From Boswellia sacra (Eukaryota; Streptophyta; Magnoliopsida; Sapindales; Burseraceae), in NCBI GenBank assembly GCA_013180625.2, contig SNVD02012289.1, positions 578,594-642,593 of the forward strand: DNA of 64,000 nucleotides, in the 5' to 3' direction. The translations under genes and the position numbers were made by a program. Shown piece by piece: positions 47,077 through 59,780 of this stretch; within the stretch, counting starts at the first letter, position 1; each line of letters begins with the position of its first letter. Under the pieces are notes generated by a model. It was not told the origin of the DNA. It made no database searches and saw nothing but the letters and a program-made list of their open reading frames with translations.

Positions 47077-47702
47077 TTAATATCCGACTAAAGCTTTAAT
47101 GACAGCCTTCTTGTCCCATTCCTCTGGAGGAGCAACATCTACCGTAACTGTTTCCTGACCATGCCAAAGAACCCAGAACCAATATTTGAGAGTTTATCCC
47201 ACTCACACGCAAAACATATAATACCATGTGCAGCATGAGCAAGACCTGTACAAATTTATCTACAGAAATTACCTTGTCAATGACCGCAAATTCTTTGGCT
47301 CTTGTAGCATCCATATAAAATGGTCTTTTCATCACATTAGCTACTTTCTCCTCTCACTATTGGAAGACTGCAAGTGTATGATTAGTTCTCTAATTTTTCT
47401 TATTTAAATATTCATCCGAAACAAGGTTTAATGTAATGAAACATGTAATTTCAGTGCTCGACCAGAAGTTTTACAAGAGTATACCTGTTTGTTATTGCCT
47501 GCAGAAAAATTTTAACTTTTCAACAACATAATTCTTGTTAACATAAAAGTTATCAAGAGAGGACGCAAAGAAAATCAGTGCAGACTGGCTACACACTGCA
47601 GTCATTATAGCAACCTTTATATTTAGAGAGTAGGACTCAGTAAAGAACCGGAAGTGACAAAGTATCCAGAGGCCCCATAAGAATTTCATTCTTTTTTAAA
47701 AT
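47077..47702 (-). pseudogene. CLPR3: ClpR3-like, copy 5, last exons only
   Basis: Only the final three exon blocks remain: the C-terminal exon (to TAA 47077-47079), KRPFYMDATRAKEFAVIDK (47268-47332) and ITNRYTLVKLLVEH (about 47465-47515). The copy is cut at 47702 by the junction to LRR sequence. Nearly identical to the 3' end of copy 3. Confidence 0.8.
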
Positions 47703-47710
47703 ATAAAAAA
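47703..47710. other. Rearrangement junction with 8-bp filler
   Basis: Left of it the sequence follows 30881; right of it (47711 on) it follows 38048 on. The bases between, ATAAAAAA, match neither parent, as expected for end joining. Confidence 0.75.
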
Positions 47711-48664
47711 GAGTTGCGGGTGTTAAAACTATCATTTTGCCTCGAATTTGAGCAGTTACCTCCTTTGGGAAAATTACCATCCCTTGTATCACTCTATCTG
47801 TCAAATATGAAAAAGGTGAAAAGCTTGGGCACCGAATTTTCTGGCAGAGAAATTGATGGCAGTGACACTATCTTCCCAAAATTGAGAACTCTAGAGTTTA
47901 ATAGTATGGATGTATGGAAAAAGCGGGAAGATATTACAATCATGCCAAGTCTTCATTCATTGACAATTGCACATTGTGAGAAATTAGAGGCCTTGCCAGA
48001 TAACATTCTTAAGACAACAACACTGCAAAAGTTGGACATCTACAAGTGCCCTCTTCTGGATGAACATTACAATAAGAAGAAAGAACAAGACTGGTCCAAA
48101 ATATCTAACATTCCTAACATCAAAATTGATGGCGAGTTTGTGCAAAGAGATGGAAAGTATATCCTGAAGGTGCTGAATCAGAAACAACAAGGCAGGCAGG
48201 TAAAACCAGAACAACCACAACAATCTACAGCAAAAAGGCCTCTAAGTCCTTGGCAAGCATCAGAACCACCACAAAAGCCTTTAGGTCCACGGCAAGCATT
48301 AGAACCACCACAAATGCCTTTACGTCCACCGCTAGCACCAGAACAACGACAAAGGCCTCTAGCACCAGAACGACGACAAAGGCCTCTACCACCAGAACGA
48401 CGTCAAGGGCCTCTAGCACCGGAACAACGACAATGGCCTCAAGCACAATAACGACGACAAAGTCCTCCAGCATCAGAACGACGACAAAGGCCTCTAGGTC
48501 CATGGTCAGACGTTATGACAACAGAACAAACAGTAATATCCACACCACAAGAGCATCTAGGTAGGTGGGTAAAATCAGAACAACCACAAAGGCCTGTAAT
48601 GATTAGCCCTAGAAAACAGAGAAAGTTGATGGTTTTTCTGAAATTTTTGTTATGTCTAAACTAA
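47711..48664 (+). pseudogene. NBS-LRR C-terminal fragment, copy 3, 5' truncated
   Basis: Equivalent to 38048-39001 with essentially the same bases, starting at ELRVLKLSFCLEF. It carries the same TAA in the fourth 27-bp tail unit (48449-48451). The first LRR segment and the ClpR3 junction seen in the other copies are missing because of the break at 47703. Confidence 0.85.
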
Positions 48665-48849
48665 TATTCTAGTTCTCCTTATGCAAAGGATAGAAGCAAG
48701 TATAGATTAATTAGGTTTTCTTATTAAAGCTAACAAGGATTCCAACGTCTCCTTTATCCCTTGTAGTCCATTCCTAAATCTCTAATTAGTCTAATAGAAT
48801 GGGGCGTGGCAACTTGAGATCCCAATTAGAATTAAGGATAAAGCTCACC

Positions 48850-50872
48850 AGTTGTCCCTATTGACAGCAGATACCCACTGGGAGATATAATCAGTTAGCT
48901 TATTAAATGGATTGGAATAAGGAAGTAACAATGAGACAACCATATAAACCAGCATCAGAATCCAAAAATCAACATGAGGAGCTGTAAATAATCATAACCA
49001 ACTAGCTGGAACTCAATGAACAGGTAGACAACGAATAATCATGATGATTTTGCTGCTATTTTAGGACATCAGCGCTCTGTCACAGAAATTACGTCGAACC
49101 TTTTAGAAACGGAAACAGTTCAGATGGATAAAACACGGTAAGATTAGGTACCTTCAAGAGACAAAACAATAAATTCGAGCTCCCACCATGGACCGTTATA
49201 ATATATTAAGCTGCAATCACCTTCTCTACAATTTCAAGGGTTGCTTCAATTTACAAACATCTGGACCACTACTCAAACAGAGACTATTAGCAAGCGTATC
49301 TGCTCCACTTGACAAAGGCCCGAATAAAATATAGAACCAGGGTAATAAAAAATAAACTAATAACTTGTACCAAAATCAATATTCAGTTACAAATATGGTT
49401 GTTTGTAACAAAACCAAAATTTAGTTATAAATATGGTTGCGGTTAAGTAGACAATAAACTGTTACTATTGCATAATGTCATGTTATGAGATTACAAAATT
49501 ATATAACTTAGAGCCTTCTTTCCAGTTACAGCCATCAAATAAACCAGCACACCCATTGAAAAATATATGCAAAGTAACACTAATGGACTGGTGAGTATAT
49601 ATCACACACAAAAACATATTAACATTTCTAGTAAATGTTCAGAAGTACAGAAGTACGATTTACGATTTCCCCTGTTCGTTTCCAAGGTACGCTTTCACAA
49701 GCAATAAGTTACCATGTAAGTATGAAACATTGTATTGTTATCTTCACTACGTCAAGATTAATCAGCAATATCATCGATCTCTCATCCAATCATAAGTTAC
49801 TACAGACCGGATTGAATGGTATGAGTTATTGAAATAACAATGACCCCTAGCAGCCTGCTCACAAGTAAAAAGATAAGTTCAAAACTAAGTGAATCAATTA
49901 AACTAACTGGGGCAGCAAGTAAACAAATGTATGTTGTTGTATTGCATGAATAAAAGTTGAGCAACAGTAGAGAGTATTTAAATCTTGTAAAAACAAATTG
50001 ATAACAAATAATTCACAGAAACAATAATTAAAATAAATCCACCACGCCACAGAAAATTCAGAAGATAGATGCCGAAGTACAATAATCAATCACAATTTCA
50101 ATCTTGTAGTTACCTGTCAATGCAAAACAATAGCAGATAAATGATCAAGTTAACCAATATGCAAGCCTAAGTCATAACTCAGGACGTAATTTGAATAAAG
50201 ATATCTAATCTTTTCCAAGCTTTCTTCTAGAACAACAATTACTCCATTACCCGTTTCAAACTCTTCGTAATAAAATTTGCAACTCAGGCATTAAAATAAA
50301 CATAATAAATCAAACCACTTACGGGCTTGCCAATGTGAACTATTCTCCCATGAAGAAGCAGTGAAGGCAAGTCCGCCGGCGGCCTCCTCAGACTATGTTC
50401 ATTGTACGAAACTGATCTCTCCACCTAACCCACGTCAAAATTTATCATTAGCAACACACAAATTAACGAATAGAAACTCACTCGAAAAACACTCGTTCAG
50501 TAAAATCGACAAACACTTGACAAAGGCCCGAATAAAATATAGAACCAGGGTAATTGAAGTTACTTGGAAGGGTTAGCCTCCTTGGGCAGGCGTGGCCATG
50601 AAAGTGGGGGAGTCGAGGATATCCAAATAGGGTGGCGTTTCGGGGCTGACGTGGCGGTTGAGAAAGGTTTCGGGAGATTTAGCAGCAGCGGAGGCGAGGC
50701 TAGAAAGAAATGGGTCCTTGGGGTTGATGGGCGGCATCGGAATTTGAGCAGAGGATTTGCAGCCAACACAGGAAGCGCAAATTGGCCTAAGACTTGGTTT
50801 GGTTCTAAAAGAGTGTGTTGAAGTGGAAGGAACTGAAGCTGCGATGGCCGCTTGCAGCAAACAAGTGGACAT
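48850..50872 (-). pseudogene. CLPR3: ClpR3-like, copy 6, 5' part only
   Basis: Exon 1 is 50872-50573 (MSTCLLQAAIAASVPSTSTH to ATPAQGG and stop), followed by the intron region and the GACAGCAGATACCCACTGGG block near 48865. The 3' exons are absent because the LRR fragment and the junction at 47703 lie there. Confidence 0.72.
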
Positions 50873-51732
50873 GGTTTTTGTGGGTAATAGTCGAATATCT
50901 TCTGTTTTTGTTTGATTGTTTGTGAGGCGAAGAAACTGGAAAGGAAAACCGAGCGAGAGGGATTGTATCGAAAACTCTGGTGATTTTTGTCATTTTAGGT
51001 TTGAGTTTGGGTTGGGTTTGGCTGGATTGGGTCCATTAGGCCCAATAGAACTGCTATAAAAGGACGTTTCAAATCCCTATTTTCAATCGGTTAGGCATTT
51101 TTCATGTCTTTCTTTCTCGTCACGACCATCTGGTCTCTGGTTGATTCAAGCGGTCTCTTAGTTACTTTGGTCTCCAGATGGTCGGATGGTCAAGGAGGTC
51201 AGATGGTCGAAGTTGCAGGAGGCCAGAGTCGTTTCATGCGCGAGGGTAAAGTAGCCTGCATTTTTTTCCTATTCAAAATGAATTTTTGTTTTTTGAAATT
51301 TGAAATTTTCTTAAATTAATTTAGGTCTTTATTATTTATTAGTATATATTTTTTAATTAAGATATGTTGTGTTCACGCTTTATTTCTTATGTATAAAAAA
51401 AAAAAAAAAAAAAATCCTAAACCCCTCGTTTCATGCGCAAGCGTAAACGGCACTTTTTTTTTCCAGTTTTCAAATTGAAAACTAAACATAATTTGAAATA
51501 ACCCATCGTTTCATGCGCAAGGGTGAACGGCCTTTTTTTTCCGTTTTGAAATCGAAAACAAAACTTAATTTGAAATTTGAAATTTTCTTAATTTATTTCG
51601 TTTAAATAATTAGTATATTTTTTAAAATTAAAATATGTTGTGTTCACTCTTTATCTCTTATATATATATGAGAAAGAATCCTAAACCCATTTGCCTAAAC
51701 CCTGAAAGCAACACCAAACAATCTCCACAACA
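50873..51732 (+). promoter_or_regulatory. Divergent promoter, ClpR3 copy 6 / PSEAP-3
   Basis: Same as 24375-25233, including the three TCGTTTCATGCGC boxes and the AT-rich duplicated block. The homologous region at 41214-42074 serves PSEAP-2. Confidence 0.55.
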
Positions 51733-53258
51733 ATGCCGAGTTCTAAAGGTTCAAATTTTGAACCTTCAAATCCTTCAAGCCCTTCTGAAGCTCCAAGCCC
51801 TTCTGAAGCTCCAAGCCCTTCTGAAGCTCCAAGCCCTTCTGAAGCTCCAACCCCTTCTAAAGCTCCAACCCCTTCTAAAGCTCCAAGCGTTTCTAAAAGT
51901 TCAAGTTTTGTAACCCCTGAAGCTGAAAGTTCAAGCACTGGAATTTCAAGCTCTGATATTTCAAGTTCTGGAAATGCTTTCCACCTTCCTTTGTCTGGAG
52001 AATCTTCCAATCCATTAAATCGAACTGCAGAATCCTTTAACAAATTGGTCTCCTTTGTGGACAAGGCCAAGAAAAGATTTGGGATCAAATTGGCAGAGGT
52101 GGACAAGGGTGTAAACGAAATGATGCTCTGTGTCCATGAGCTATATCGTGTGAAGAATAGTTTTTTAAAGAAGTCTGATGGGTACATCTCTGATCTTCGG
52201 GATGCATTAATCAATTCGGGAAATCATCTTCAGGGTAAGTCCTTGTCCCCTCAATTTCTATTATTTATTATTTTTTAATTTCTATTATTTATTATTTTTT
52301 AACTTTGCTGTTTAATTTGTTTAACTTAATACAGGTGAGTGTTCGTCTAAAGTGCCGCCACCTACAGGTACTAGTTTTTTATTATTATTAATTTTTTTTT
52401 AATGAATTGTATGATAAAAGAAAAGATTTCTTTTTTTTAAATACAAAGTTCGCTTTTTTATTTATTTATTTATTTTTATGGAAACTAGGATTTTTTTTTT
52501 CAATTGTGTGTTTTTGAGATTTAAAACAACTCCTTACAGCTACAGGGCAGAAGCGCAAACGGGGACCAGAAGGAGAGCAGTCGGAGAATAATGTCATTCC
52601 TGGTAAGTCTTAAGAGTTAATTTTTTTGGTAATTTGTTTAAGAGTTCAATGTTCCTGCTGTTTTTGATGAATCTTCGGTTTTTATAATATATTTATATTG
52701 ATTTTAAATGTGGCCTTTCTTTTCTATCAATGTTTTTAAGGTCCCAATGCAGCAGGAGGAGTGACAGAATCCCCTAACTCTGGAGGACCAGAGCAGCCTG
52801 TGGAAGGAGGAGGTCCCAATGCAGCAGGAGGAGTGACAGAATCCCCTAACTCTGGAGGACCACAGCAGCGTGTGGAAGGAGGAGAGCGGCCGCCGAAAAA
52901 GATCATTCCTGGTAAGCCGTTGGTTCATTAAAATTTGCAATTCATCTTGATTCATGTATAGAATTGGACTTATATTTATAGAAATGCCATGAAAATTCAC
53001 TTTATTTGACAGCATATGGCACTGTACAATCACCAGAAACTATATATATATATTTACAATGTATATTCCTGCTATGTTTGATGAATTGTCGTGGTTTTTA
53101 AGATATATTTATATTGATTTTTAATGTTGCCTTTCTTTTCTAGTAGATGACATTTTTTTTTGTATTCTTTTTAAGGTCCCAATGCAGCAGCAGGAGGAGG
53201 GATAGAATCCGTCAATGCAGCAGCAGGAGGAGCTCCTGAGAAGGAAAAGAAACCTTAG
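51733..53258 (+). CDS. Unknown five-exon gene with SPSEAP repeats, copy 3 (PSEAP-3)
   Basis: Exons 51733-52234, 52335-52367, 52540-52602, 52741-52911 and 53176-53258 join in frame (852 nt, 283 residues plus stop). Only six 18-bp repeat units are present (51778-51885) against eight in copy 1; loss of whole units keeps the frame. All splice borders are GT-AG as in copy 1, and the KRKR segment, the two 24-residue exon 4 repeats and the lysine-rich end (PEKEKKP) are unchanged. The 3' flank begins to diverge from the other copies only after the stop. An open frame in a copy with a different repeat number supports coding function. No family recognised. Confidence 0.7.
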
Positions 53259-53520
53259 TTTATCCAGTATTTTGGTGGGATAATGAAGGTGCTGAGTGTC
53301 TTGCTGATGTTCATTTTATCAGAAAAAAGATTCTGGTTTTGTTCTTTGTTGTCTCTGTTTCTTGATGTAACACTTTACAATACATGATGATCAGTAGAAG
53401 AGTAATTGCATAGAAGCTTGAAAAAGCAATACCAGTACTTTTGATTTCTATTGGATTTTTTTTTTTTTAGTAATTGAATCTTGATGAAAATATCGGGGAG
53501 ATATCGTTGATACCCCCAAT

Positions 53521-54262
53521 GTTTGTGCTACAAACAAGAGCCTCCCTTTCGTTCGGATAGTAACACTGACAGCCCCAATTCTTAACAACTGCTAGAAGAA
53601 TCTGATTATGATACCCATACTTCAATGAAAAGGCCATTTTATCCTCACTGCGCTATTATATATAATAAATTAAAAGAAATATTTGTAATGTTAAAAAGAT
53701 TATACATAATTAAACAATTTAAAATTACACTAACAATAGTCAATGAAGTAATAAAAGAAATTAAAAATGTAATTGAAGGAACATAAAACAATCGAAATTG
53801 TTCAATATACGAAACAAAACATTCATTTGACAAATTGGTAATCTCACAAGCAAAATAAACACAAAAAGGAAATTTACTCTGTTTAAGAAAAAATAAAAAT
53901 AAAGAAGTGATGATTGAAACAGCTCATCGGCATTGAGAAGCGCTGGGTGCCATAGCCAATGTCATCTGGATTGCTTAGATTAGTAACTAACTAAATATAC
54001 TTTAATTATTGGCTTTCTTTTTCTTTATTGACATCAATGTCCACTGTTTTATTTTTTCAATGTTTGAACTGCTGAAGTTTGAAGCAATGTTTTGTGAAGC
54101 TTGTGCTTGTTCTTTTAGATCTTTTCATCCTTCCCAGTTTTAAAAAATAACTACGTTCTCTCTGCCTCTTCCCTTAACTTCATATGTCGTCAAACCTGCT
54201 GTATATTAGCAACTACGCAGCTGGCTTAGTTCTTTGACTTAGAGCTTTCGCTTTTGTTTTCA
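53521..54262. other. Unique flank right of the array
   Basis: AT-rich DNA, unrelated to the array. Part may be intron of the MIRO fragment that follows. No gene, tRNA or repeat recognised. Confidence 0.5.
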
Positions 54263-56361
54263 GGAAAGTAAAAAAATTCCCTCGTGTTGTGGGAAATCCC
54301 TGAATGGGGTAGGAAAGCTGCTGTTTGATAAAGATTCTTTGGCTGCCTGTTATTTAGCAGTATTTGTTCACGACAGGTAAAGAGAAGGCTAGAGTGATCA
54401 TTACTTCCAATCATCCAATGACCTCATAAAATCTTTTAAATTGATATGTTCCAGCTATTTTAAAATGCAGGATTAAATATAGATAATTGTTTTCAGCTTA
54501 CAAAAGGCTTTTTTACTTTATGGATGAGAATGTCAAAAGTTTTGACCTCATTTTCTTAATATCCTTTTTAGTGTGAGCATGTGATGCACATTGTGTGCCG
54601 GCCATGACTCTGAAGAGCCCAAACATTTTTTTATTAATATGTTATAAACTGTGTCTATGATGATGCTATTTGGTTCTGCAGTTCTGATGATTCCTCGTGG
54701 AAAAAATCAACTGAATTACTTGTAAATATCGCCAGCCAGGGTTAGGATACTTGGCTATGAGGTGCCTTGCCTCATTATCGCCGCAAAAGGTGATTTGGAT
54801 TCATATCTAACAGCAATGCAGGATTCTACCAGGTATTCATTTGCATACATTTTTCTCTTTGTTTTTCGGATATTCGAGTGACTGAGAGCAGTAATTATTT
54901 TTTTCTTTTATTGGTTTAGGAAATCTTCATCATTATGCATTGATCTAAAGGGTCTTTAACTAATTTAGTACCTATCAATATATTTCCTCGTGGATCATCT
55001 TTTTTCCTTTTCTATTGATATTGTGATCAATTTTGCTTGCTTGCTCGGTAAACATGTCCAAATTGTCACAATGAATGTTTATCAAGACTTTTTACTTGAT
55101 CATTAAGTGACAGAGTAAACTAATCAATTTCCATGTTTCAACCTTACATAAGAACAATGTTCCACTCATGGTTTTCTTTAGAATTTGGTTGAGGTGTGAG
55201 TTTTGTGTGCTCATGTTGCCTCAGTAAAAAGCAGCTATTTTATGATCATCCCTATTGCTGGATTCTTACATTTTTTCCTTTAAATCTTTACTTTTTTGGG
55301 GCTGGGCTGACAGTAGACTAACATATTTTGTTGGAATATTTGTTTTTGTAGCGTAGTCAGGATATGGGAATAGAGGCTCCTATGCCTATTAGCTCAAAGT
55401 TGGGTGATTTCAATTGTACATTCAGGAGGATTGTAGTTGCAGCAGAGCACCCACATTTCATTTCGAAATTGAAGCTGGGAGAACTCGCAAGCACTATCAT
55501 CGATTCATAAATCAGTCTCTTATGGTCGTTTCTGTTATGTTGATTGTCTGGCTCTAAACACTACTAGAGGATTTCCATTCTGCTCTTTTTAGTAATAATG
55601 GAACAGCTTGGTTCATAGGGAAGAAAAGAGGCAAAACCATTCTGAACTTGATAGGTACCAGACCAATTTGATATGGGGGGTGATTCCCTTTTTCATAAGT
55701 GATTCCGGTCCATATTTGGTCATCATTCACAGAACCTCTTCGTAAAAAGTTTTCCTTTATTTTATGAACTTAATCAATAAATGGATGACGTACGGAAAGG
55801 GCCGATGTTGTTAAGACAGTAAACCCATTATAGAGTACTTAATTCCTTTGTCTTTCTTTTTTATGTCCATTGATGTTTCAAAGGTATTGATTGAAGTCGT
55901 TGAAAAGAAGATTCTTAGTGAGCCATTTGAAACTTCACAAGTTTGCTGGGTTATGTAAACTTTCGTTTACTCTGGTTATTGGGATTTCTGGTTATTATTT
56001 TATTGGTGCATCGTTAAATTGTTCTCAGAACTGTACAATGATATCTCTCACTGCAGAAGGCACCCCCAACTTATTAACTAATAGAAAATAAATGTAGTGA
56101 TCCATCATTTATGCCAAGAGCTTTAGCTACAGCTAAAGCCCTGCTAAATCTTTCTTCATTGTTGTCTATTGCTCCACTGGTTGACTTCATCAATATAATT
56201 AGCTTGTTTATACAAGAGATAATTTTCAAATATATTTCGTGACTTGTTAACCATGATACGACGTTATTGTTTGTTTCACTATTACAGTTGGAGCTGCAGT
56301 GGCCATCGTTGGACTTGCAGCTTGCCGTGTCTATTCGGCAAGGAGGAATGCCTCTAGTTGA
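54263..56361 (+). pseudogene. MIRO: MIRO (mitochondrial Rho GTPase) C-terminal part, decayed
   Basis: Four exon remnants: about 54263-54376 (KDSLAACYLAVFVHD), 54682-54832 (SDDSSWKKSTELLVNIASQG, then cleanly in another frame YEVPCLIIAAKGDLDSYLTAMQDSTR), 55352 to about 55536 (QDMGIEAPMPISSKLGDFNC, RRIVVAAEHPH, then by frameshift a YHRFINQSLMVVSV-like stretch) and 56288-56361 (GAAVAIVGLAACRVYSARRNASS, the C-terminal mitochondrial outer-membrane anchor). Damage: a frameshift in the first remnant, TAG in place of Glu after IASQG, a 1-bp insertion in the same exon, and a 1-bp loss in the third. Introns are kept, so it is a decayed genomic duplicate, not a retrocopy. The GTPase 1 and EF-hand parts are not in the window. 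Confidence 0.82.
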
Positions 56362-58817
56362 AAGATGGATGACTAATATTACTGTTCAATGCAATCTCTT
56401 CTTCTCCTTTCCTTTATGATTTCTTTTTTCGGTTAATCGAGATGGCTCATTGAATTTGATTTTGAATCTCATATAATTAGTTTTACCCCGCAACTCTTTT
56501 GTATACCTTTTTTAAGCATTTCAGTAGGTGAAGTAGTTTGGATGGAAGAGTTGTAGAATATAAAATTGAACAAGTTGTTATGCGAGGTGTGTGCAATAAA
56601 ATTTTTTTGCTACTGATGTTCCAAACAGCCTTTCCGATATTATTCTCTCATGGCGCGTTTGAGAGTTCGGATTGGATTGGACTGCACTGAGATTGAGATT
56701 GAGATTAGAACTGGATTAGATTGGACTGGACTATAGATTATGCTGTCTTATGTTTGGTGTAGTACTGGACTGGACTATATTAATATGTAATAAATTTTTA
56801 AGAAATCAATTTTTAAATATAAATTAATTTTATTTTATTCAAGTTTAATTTGAATATAATTTAATTTAATATTTGGATTAACAATATTTAAATAGTATTA
56901 ATATTTTTATAAACATAATATTATTTTGCATTATGTTATGAATAACTTATTATATAAATTATAAATTTGAATTTAATATTTAGGATTATTTTTTAATTAT
57001 TATAAATGTTGGTGTCAAAGTCTACTACATATGCCTGTGTCATGCATATGATAAGTTTTGATCAACTTGTGATAAAACAATAATATTATTTTGATTCCTA
57101 TTTTAATGTTTCTAGAATTATATTTTAATAAGTATTTGATTTCTAATAAATATCTCTTTAGATTAAGATATAGTATCTTGTATCCTAATTAAAATAGGAG
57201 AATATTTATTTGTCATAATTCCTTTTAGAGTTTGTTCCTAATACTTTCTATTTTATTTCTCCTAATCCTAATATGATTTTGATTAGAATTTTTGTAGAAT
57301 TCATAAGAGATTTCGGTCATACCTCTCACTATATATACAAAGCTATTCAGGCGACTGATTACATGTAATTGAGAGATCAACGTGTTGGCTATTTTTGGTT
57401 ATGAGAGAGTCTTGAGTTTGGCATTCCATGAATTCATATAAGAGGGCTTCAACGCAAAAGGAACTTCTTCTTTGATTTGATTCTTTGAGTCTTTTGATTC
57501 ATGTATGAGTGATAGAAATCATACATGAGTTATTGATTGAGTCTGTGTGAGTTAGTAGACACTTGGGATAACTTGCAAGTTAAATGTTTATATAATTCAG
57601 TGTCAGACGTCATTGTTCTGTGTAACTTAACAGTGTGTTATTAAGTTATCTGTGATAGAGAGTGGGCAGTATCACTAGAGTTTAAGATCTTTGAAGAATT
57701 TTGTTTGTCAAAAATTAGGTCAGTGTGTGAGAGTGAGTCAGCACTGTAAAAGGTCCTAAAGATTGTACAAACAAGAATTTAGTGAATTGCAGCTCTATAG
57801 CTGTCCATAAACGTAGGTTTTATAATCAAACCACGTAAAATCCTTTTATGCCGATTTACTTTACAGATTACTGTTATATTTCTTATAACTGCATACCTCC
57901 ACCATATTTTATGTAAACATAGTTGCATGCATGTAGTATTATTTAATTTACTAAACTATATTTGTGCATTGATATATGTGAAATCTCATATTATTATAAT
58001 AATAAAGCATTTTTAAGAATAATATAATATTGTTATAAATCTAAAATTGTTCAATGGTTAGTATAGATATGTAAGGGTGCAAATGAAAGAAATGTAATAT
58101 ATAAGAGATGCAATTTAATGTAAAAATTGTGCAAAATGTTGTATATAATGATTATATGAATAAGGCAAAAGGATGTGAATAGAAGTAGGGCCGTGTTGTT
58201 TAAGAAGGGAGAGCAAAGAACTAAATTAAACAAAGCAAGACAGTGATCGAGTGAAGCAAAAAAGACACTCAAAAGAGAGAATAAGAGGAGTAAGAAACAA
58301 AGTTTTACAAAGCTAAAAGTGGAAAAAAGAAACTTTTGGCGCTGCACAAATTGCCAAGTACAGTGAAAATCCATGTACTTCACTAGAAATATATATTATA
58401 TTAATTATTTTAGGGATATATTTGTAATGAAAATCTAGCTCGGGCTCGTCCCTAATTAATAGATCTCCCTTTGCACACTCGCTCCAATCGATTAGATAAC
58501 TATTTCAGTCATGCACACGTAAAACCGAGCAATTAGCTCTATTTATAGTTGGGGATATCGGTAGTATCTGACTTTGTAAAAGTCTCATGAGGCTTTTTGC
58601 CATGGCGGTGGAACAACTCCAGGGAGATAAGCTTCCAGCTTTTCCATGCAGCAAAGAGAAGATTATGCTTGATGCTTCTAGAGATTGGAAGAAGCGGTGA
58701 TGATTGAAGCTTCTAAACGAGTGCTCAATGCTTCAATAATCCCTCTCAATATTGACTCTCTCTTTTAAATTTTTCTTTGAAAATGAGATTAAATTATTTT
58801 CTAAATTTATCAAATTA
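56362..58817. other. AT-rich region without a recognised gene
   Basis: About 56690-56780 has GATTGGATTGGACT-type low-complexity repeats. About 57005-57850 has an LTR-like look (starts TGTTGGTGTC; TATATATA near 57328), but no matching partner, primer site or target duplication could be fixed. A 32-codon open stretch starts in good initiation context at 58602 (MAVEQLQGDKLPAF) but resembles nothing I know. The DNA near 58600-58800 may be non-coding remains of the copia fragment that follows. Confidence 0.45.
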
Positions 58818-59780
58818 TGTCTCATTAAATCTTTTAATAGATAAATCGATAACTTGTTCTCCTGATTTAATCTGTTTTATCTCAATTTCTCCTTGTAATA
58901 CTTTTTTCTTTGAGGAAATAATAGTGAACCTTTATACGTTTCGTCTTTGCATGAAATATTGGATTTTCCTCCAACCGCATTGCTGATTGATTGTCGCACT
59001 ATAATGGAATTTTGTTATCGATTATTTGGTATAGATCCTTTAGTGATTGTTCAATCAACTACTTTTCTGAGTTGCGATAGCTGCTGCTCTGTATTCAACT
59101 TCTATTGTTGACAGTGATACTGTCAATTGCCTTTTATTGCATTAATATATCGGTCCACCTCTAATGTTAAAGATATATCCGATAGTTGATCGTCGTGTGT
59201 CATGATCTTCGGTGTTATCAACATCACTGTAGTCGACCAATTTATAATCCACAGCTTTTTTGTACAAAAGGCCAAAGTCGATTGTGCCTTTAACATACCT
59301 CAGTATTCTATAAATTGCTTTCAAATGTGGCTTCTTTGGTTCCTACATGTATTGGCTCACGACTTTGACTACATACGTGATGTCTGATTGTGTAAGTGTC
59401 AGAGTATGAGACTACCAACAAGTTGTTGAGACATAGTCTCATCTTCCAAGTCCTTGCCTTCATAAATGCATAACTTAGCATTAGCTTCCATTGGCGTAGC
59501 CATTGGTTTGTAATTCAGCAGCTCATATATACTTCTGTAGCAAATCCTTTGTGTACTTTTGTTGGCAAAGGAATATTCCTTGATTGCTTCGTTCCACTGC
59601 AAGCTCGAGAAAATGCTTCAATTTTCTAAGTTCCTTCATCTGAAAACGTACTAATAAATTTTCTCTCATCCTTTGGATCTCTTCTGTATCATCCCCAGTG
59701 ACGATTAAGTCATCTACGTAGACCAACACTACTTCTAGCTTTCCTCCATGAAACTTCACAAATAAGCTAGAGTTTGAAGG
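58818..59780 (-). pseudogene. Copia-type RT/RNase H fragment, opposite orientation
   Basis: On the minus strand: [20 protein letters not shown] (RT, active-site box present as YVDD), [56 protein letters not shown], then RNase H pieces KRQLTVSLST and LEENPIFHAKTKRIKV, ending near EIEIKQIKSGEQ. Several stops and frame changes interrupt it. Gag, protease and integrase are absent. It is a different family from the plus-strand copia next to it, which abuts or truncates it at about 59780. Confidence 0.85.

Larger units (their letters stand above)
39096..47702. repeat. Segmental duplication block X2 (8.6 kb)
   Basis: Near-identical to X1 (22257-30881). The offset is 16839 bp at the left, falling to 16821 bp after the PSEAP repeat array. 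It ends at 47702, where similarity to X1 stops mid-gene. Confidence 0.9.
48759..53520. repeat. Segmental duplication block X3 (4.8 kb)
   Basis: Third copy of the left part of X1/X2. A 4-bp difference (GTTA) lies at about 50575, before ClpR3 exon 1. It ends at TACCCCCAAT (53520), beyond which X1 and X2 carry the F-box upstream segment and this copy runs into unique DNA. This is the right edge of the array. Confidence 0.88.

Noticed and set aside
57005..57850. Possible solo LTR (TGTTGG start, TATA-like box)
   Set aside because: No matching CA end with a 5-bp target duplication and no second copy could be found in the window.
58602..58700. 32-codon frame with a strong initiation context (GCCATGG)
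   Set aside because: Too short and without recognisable similarity; probably chance within transposon-derived DNA.
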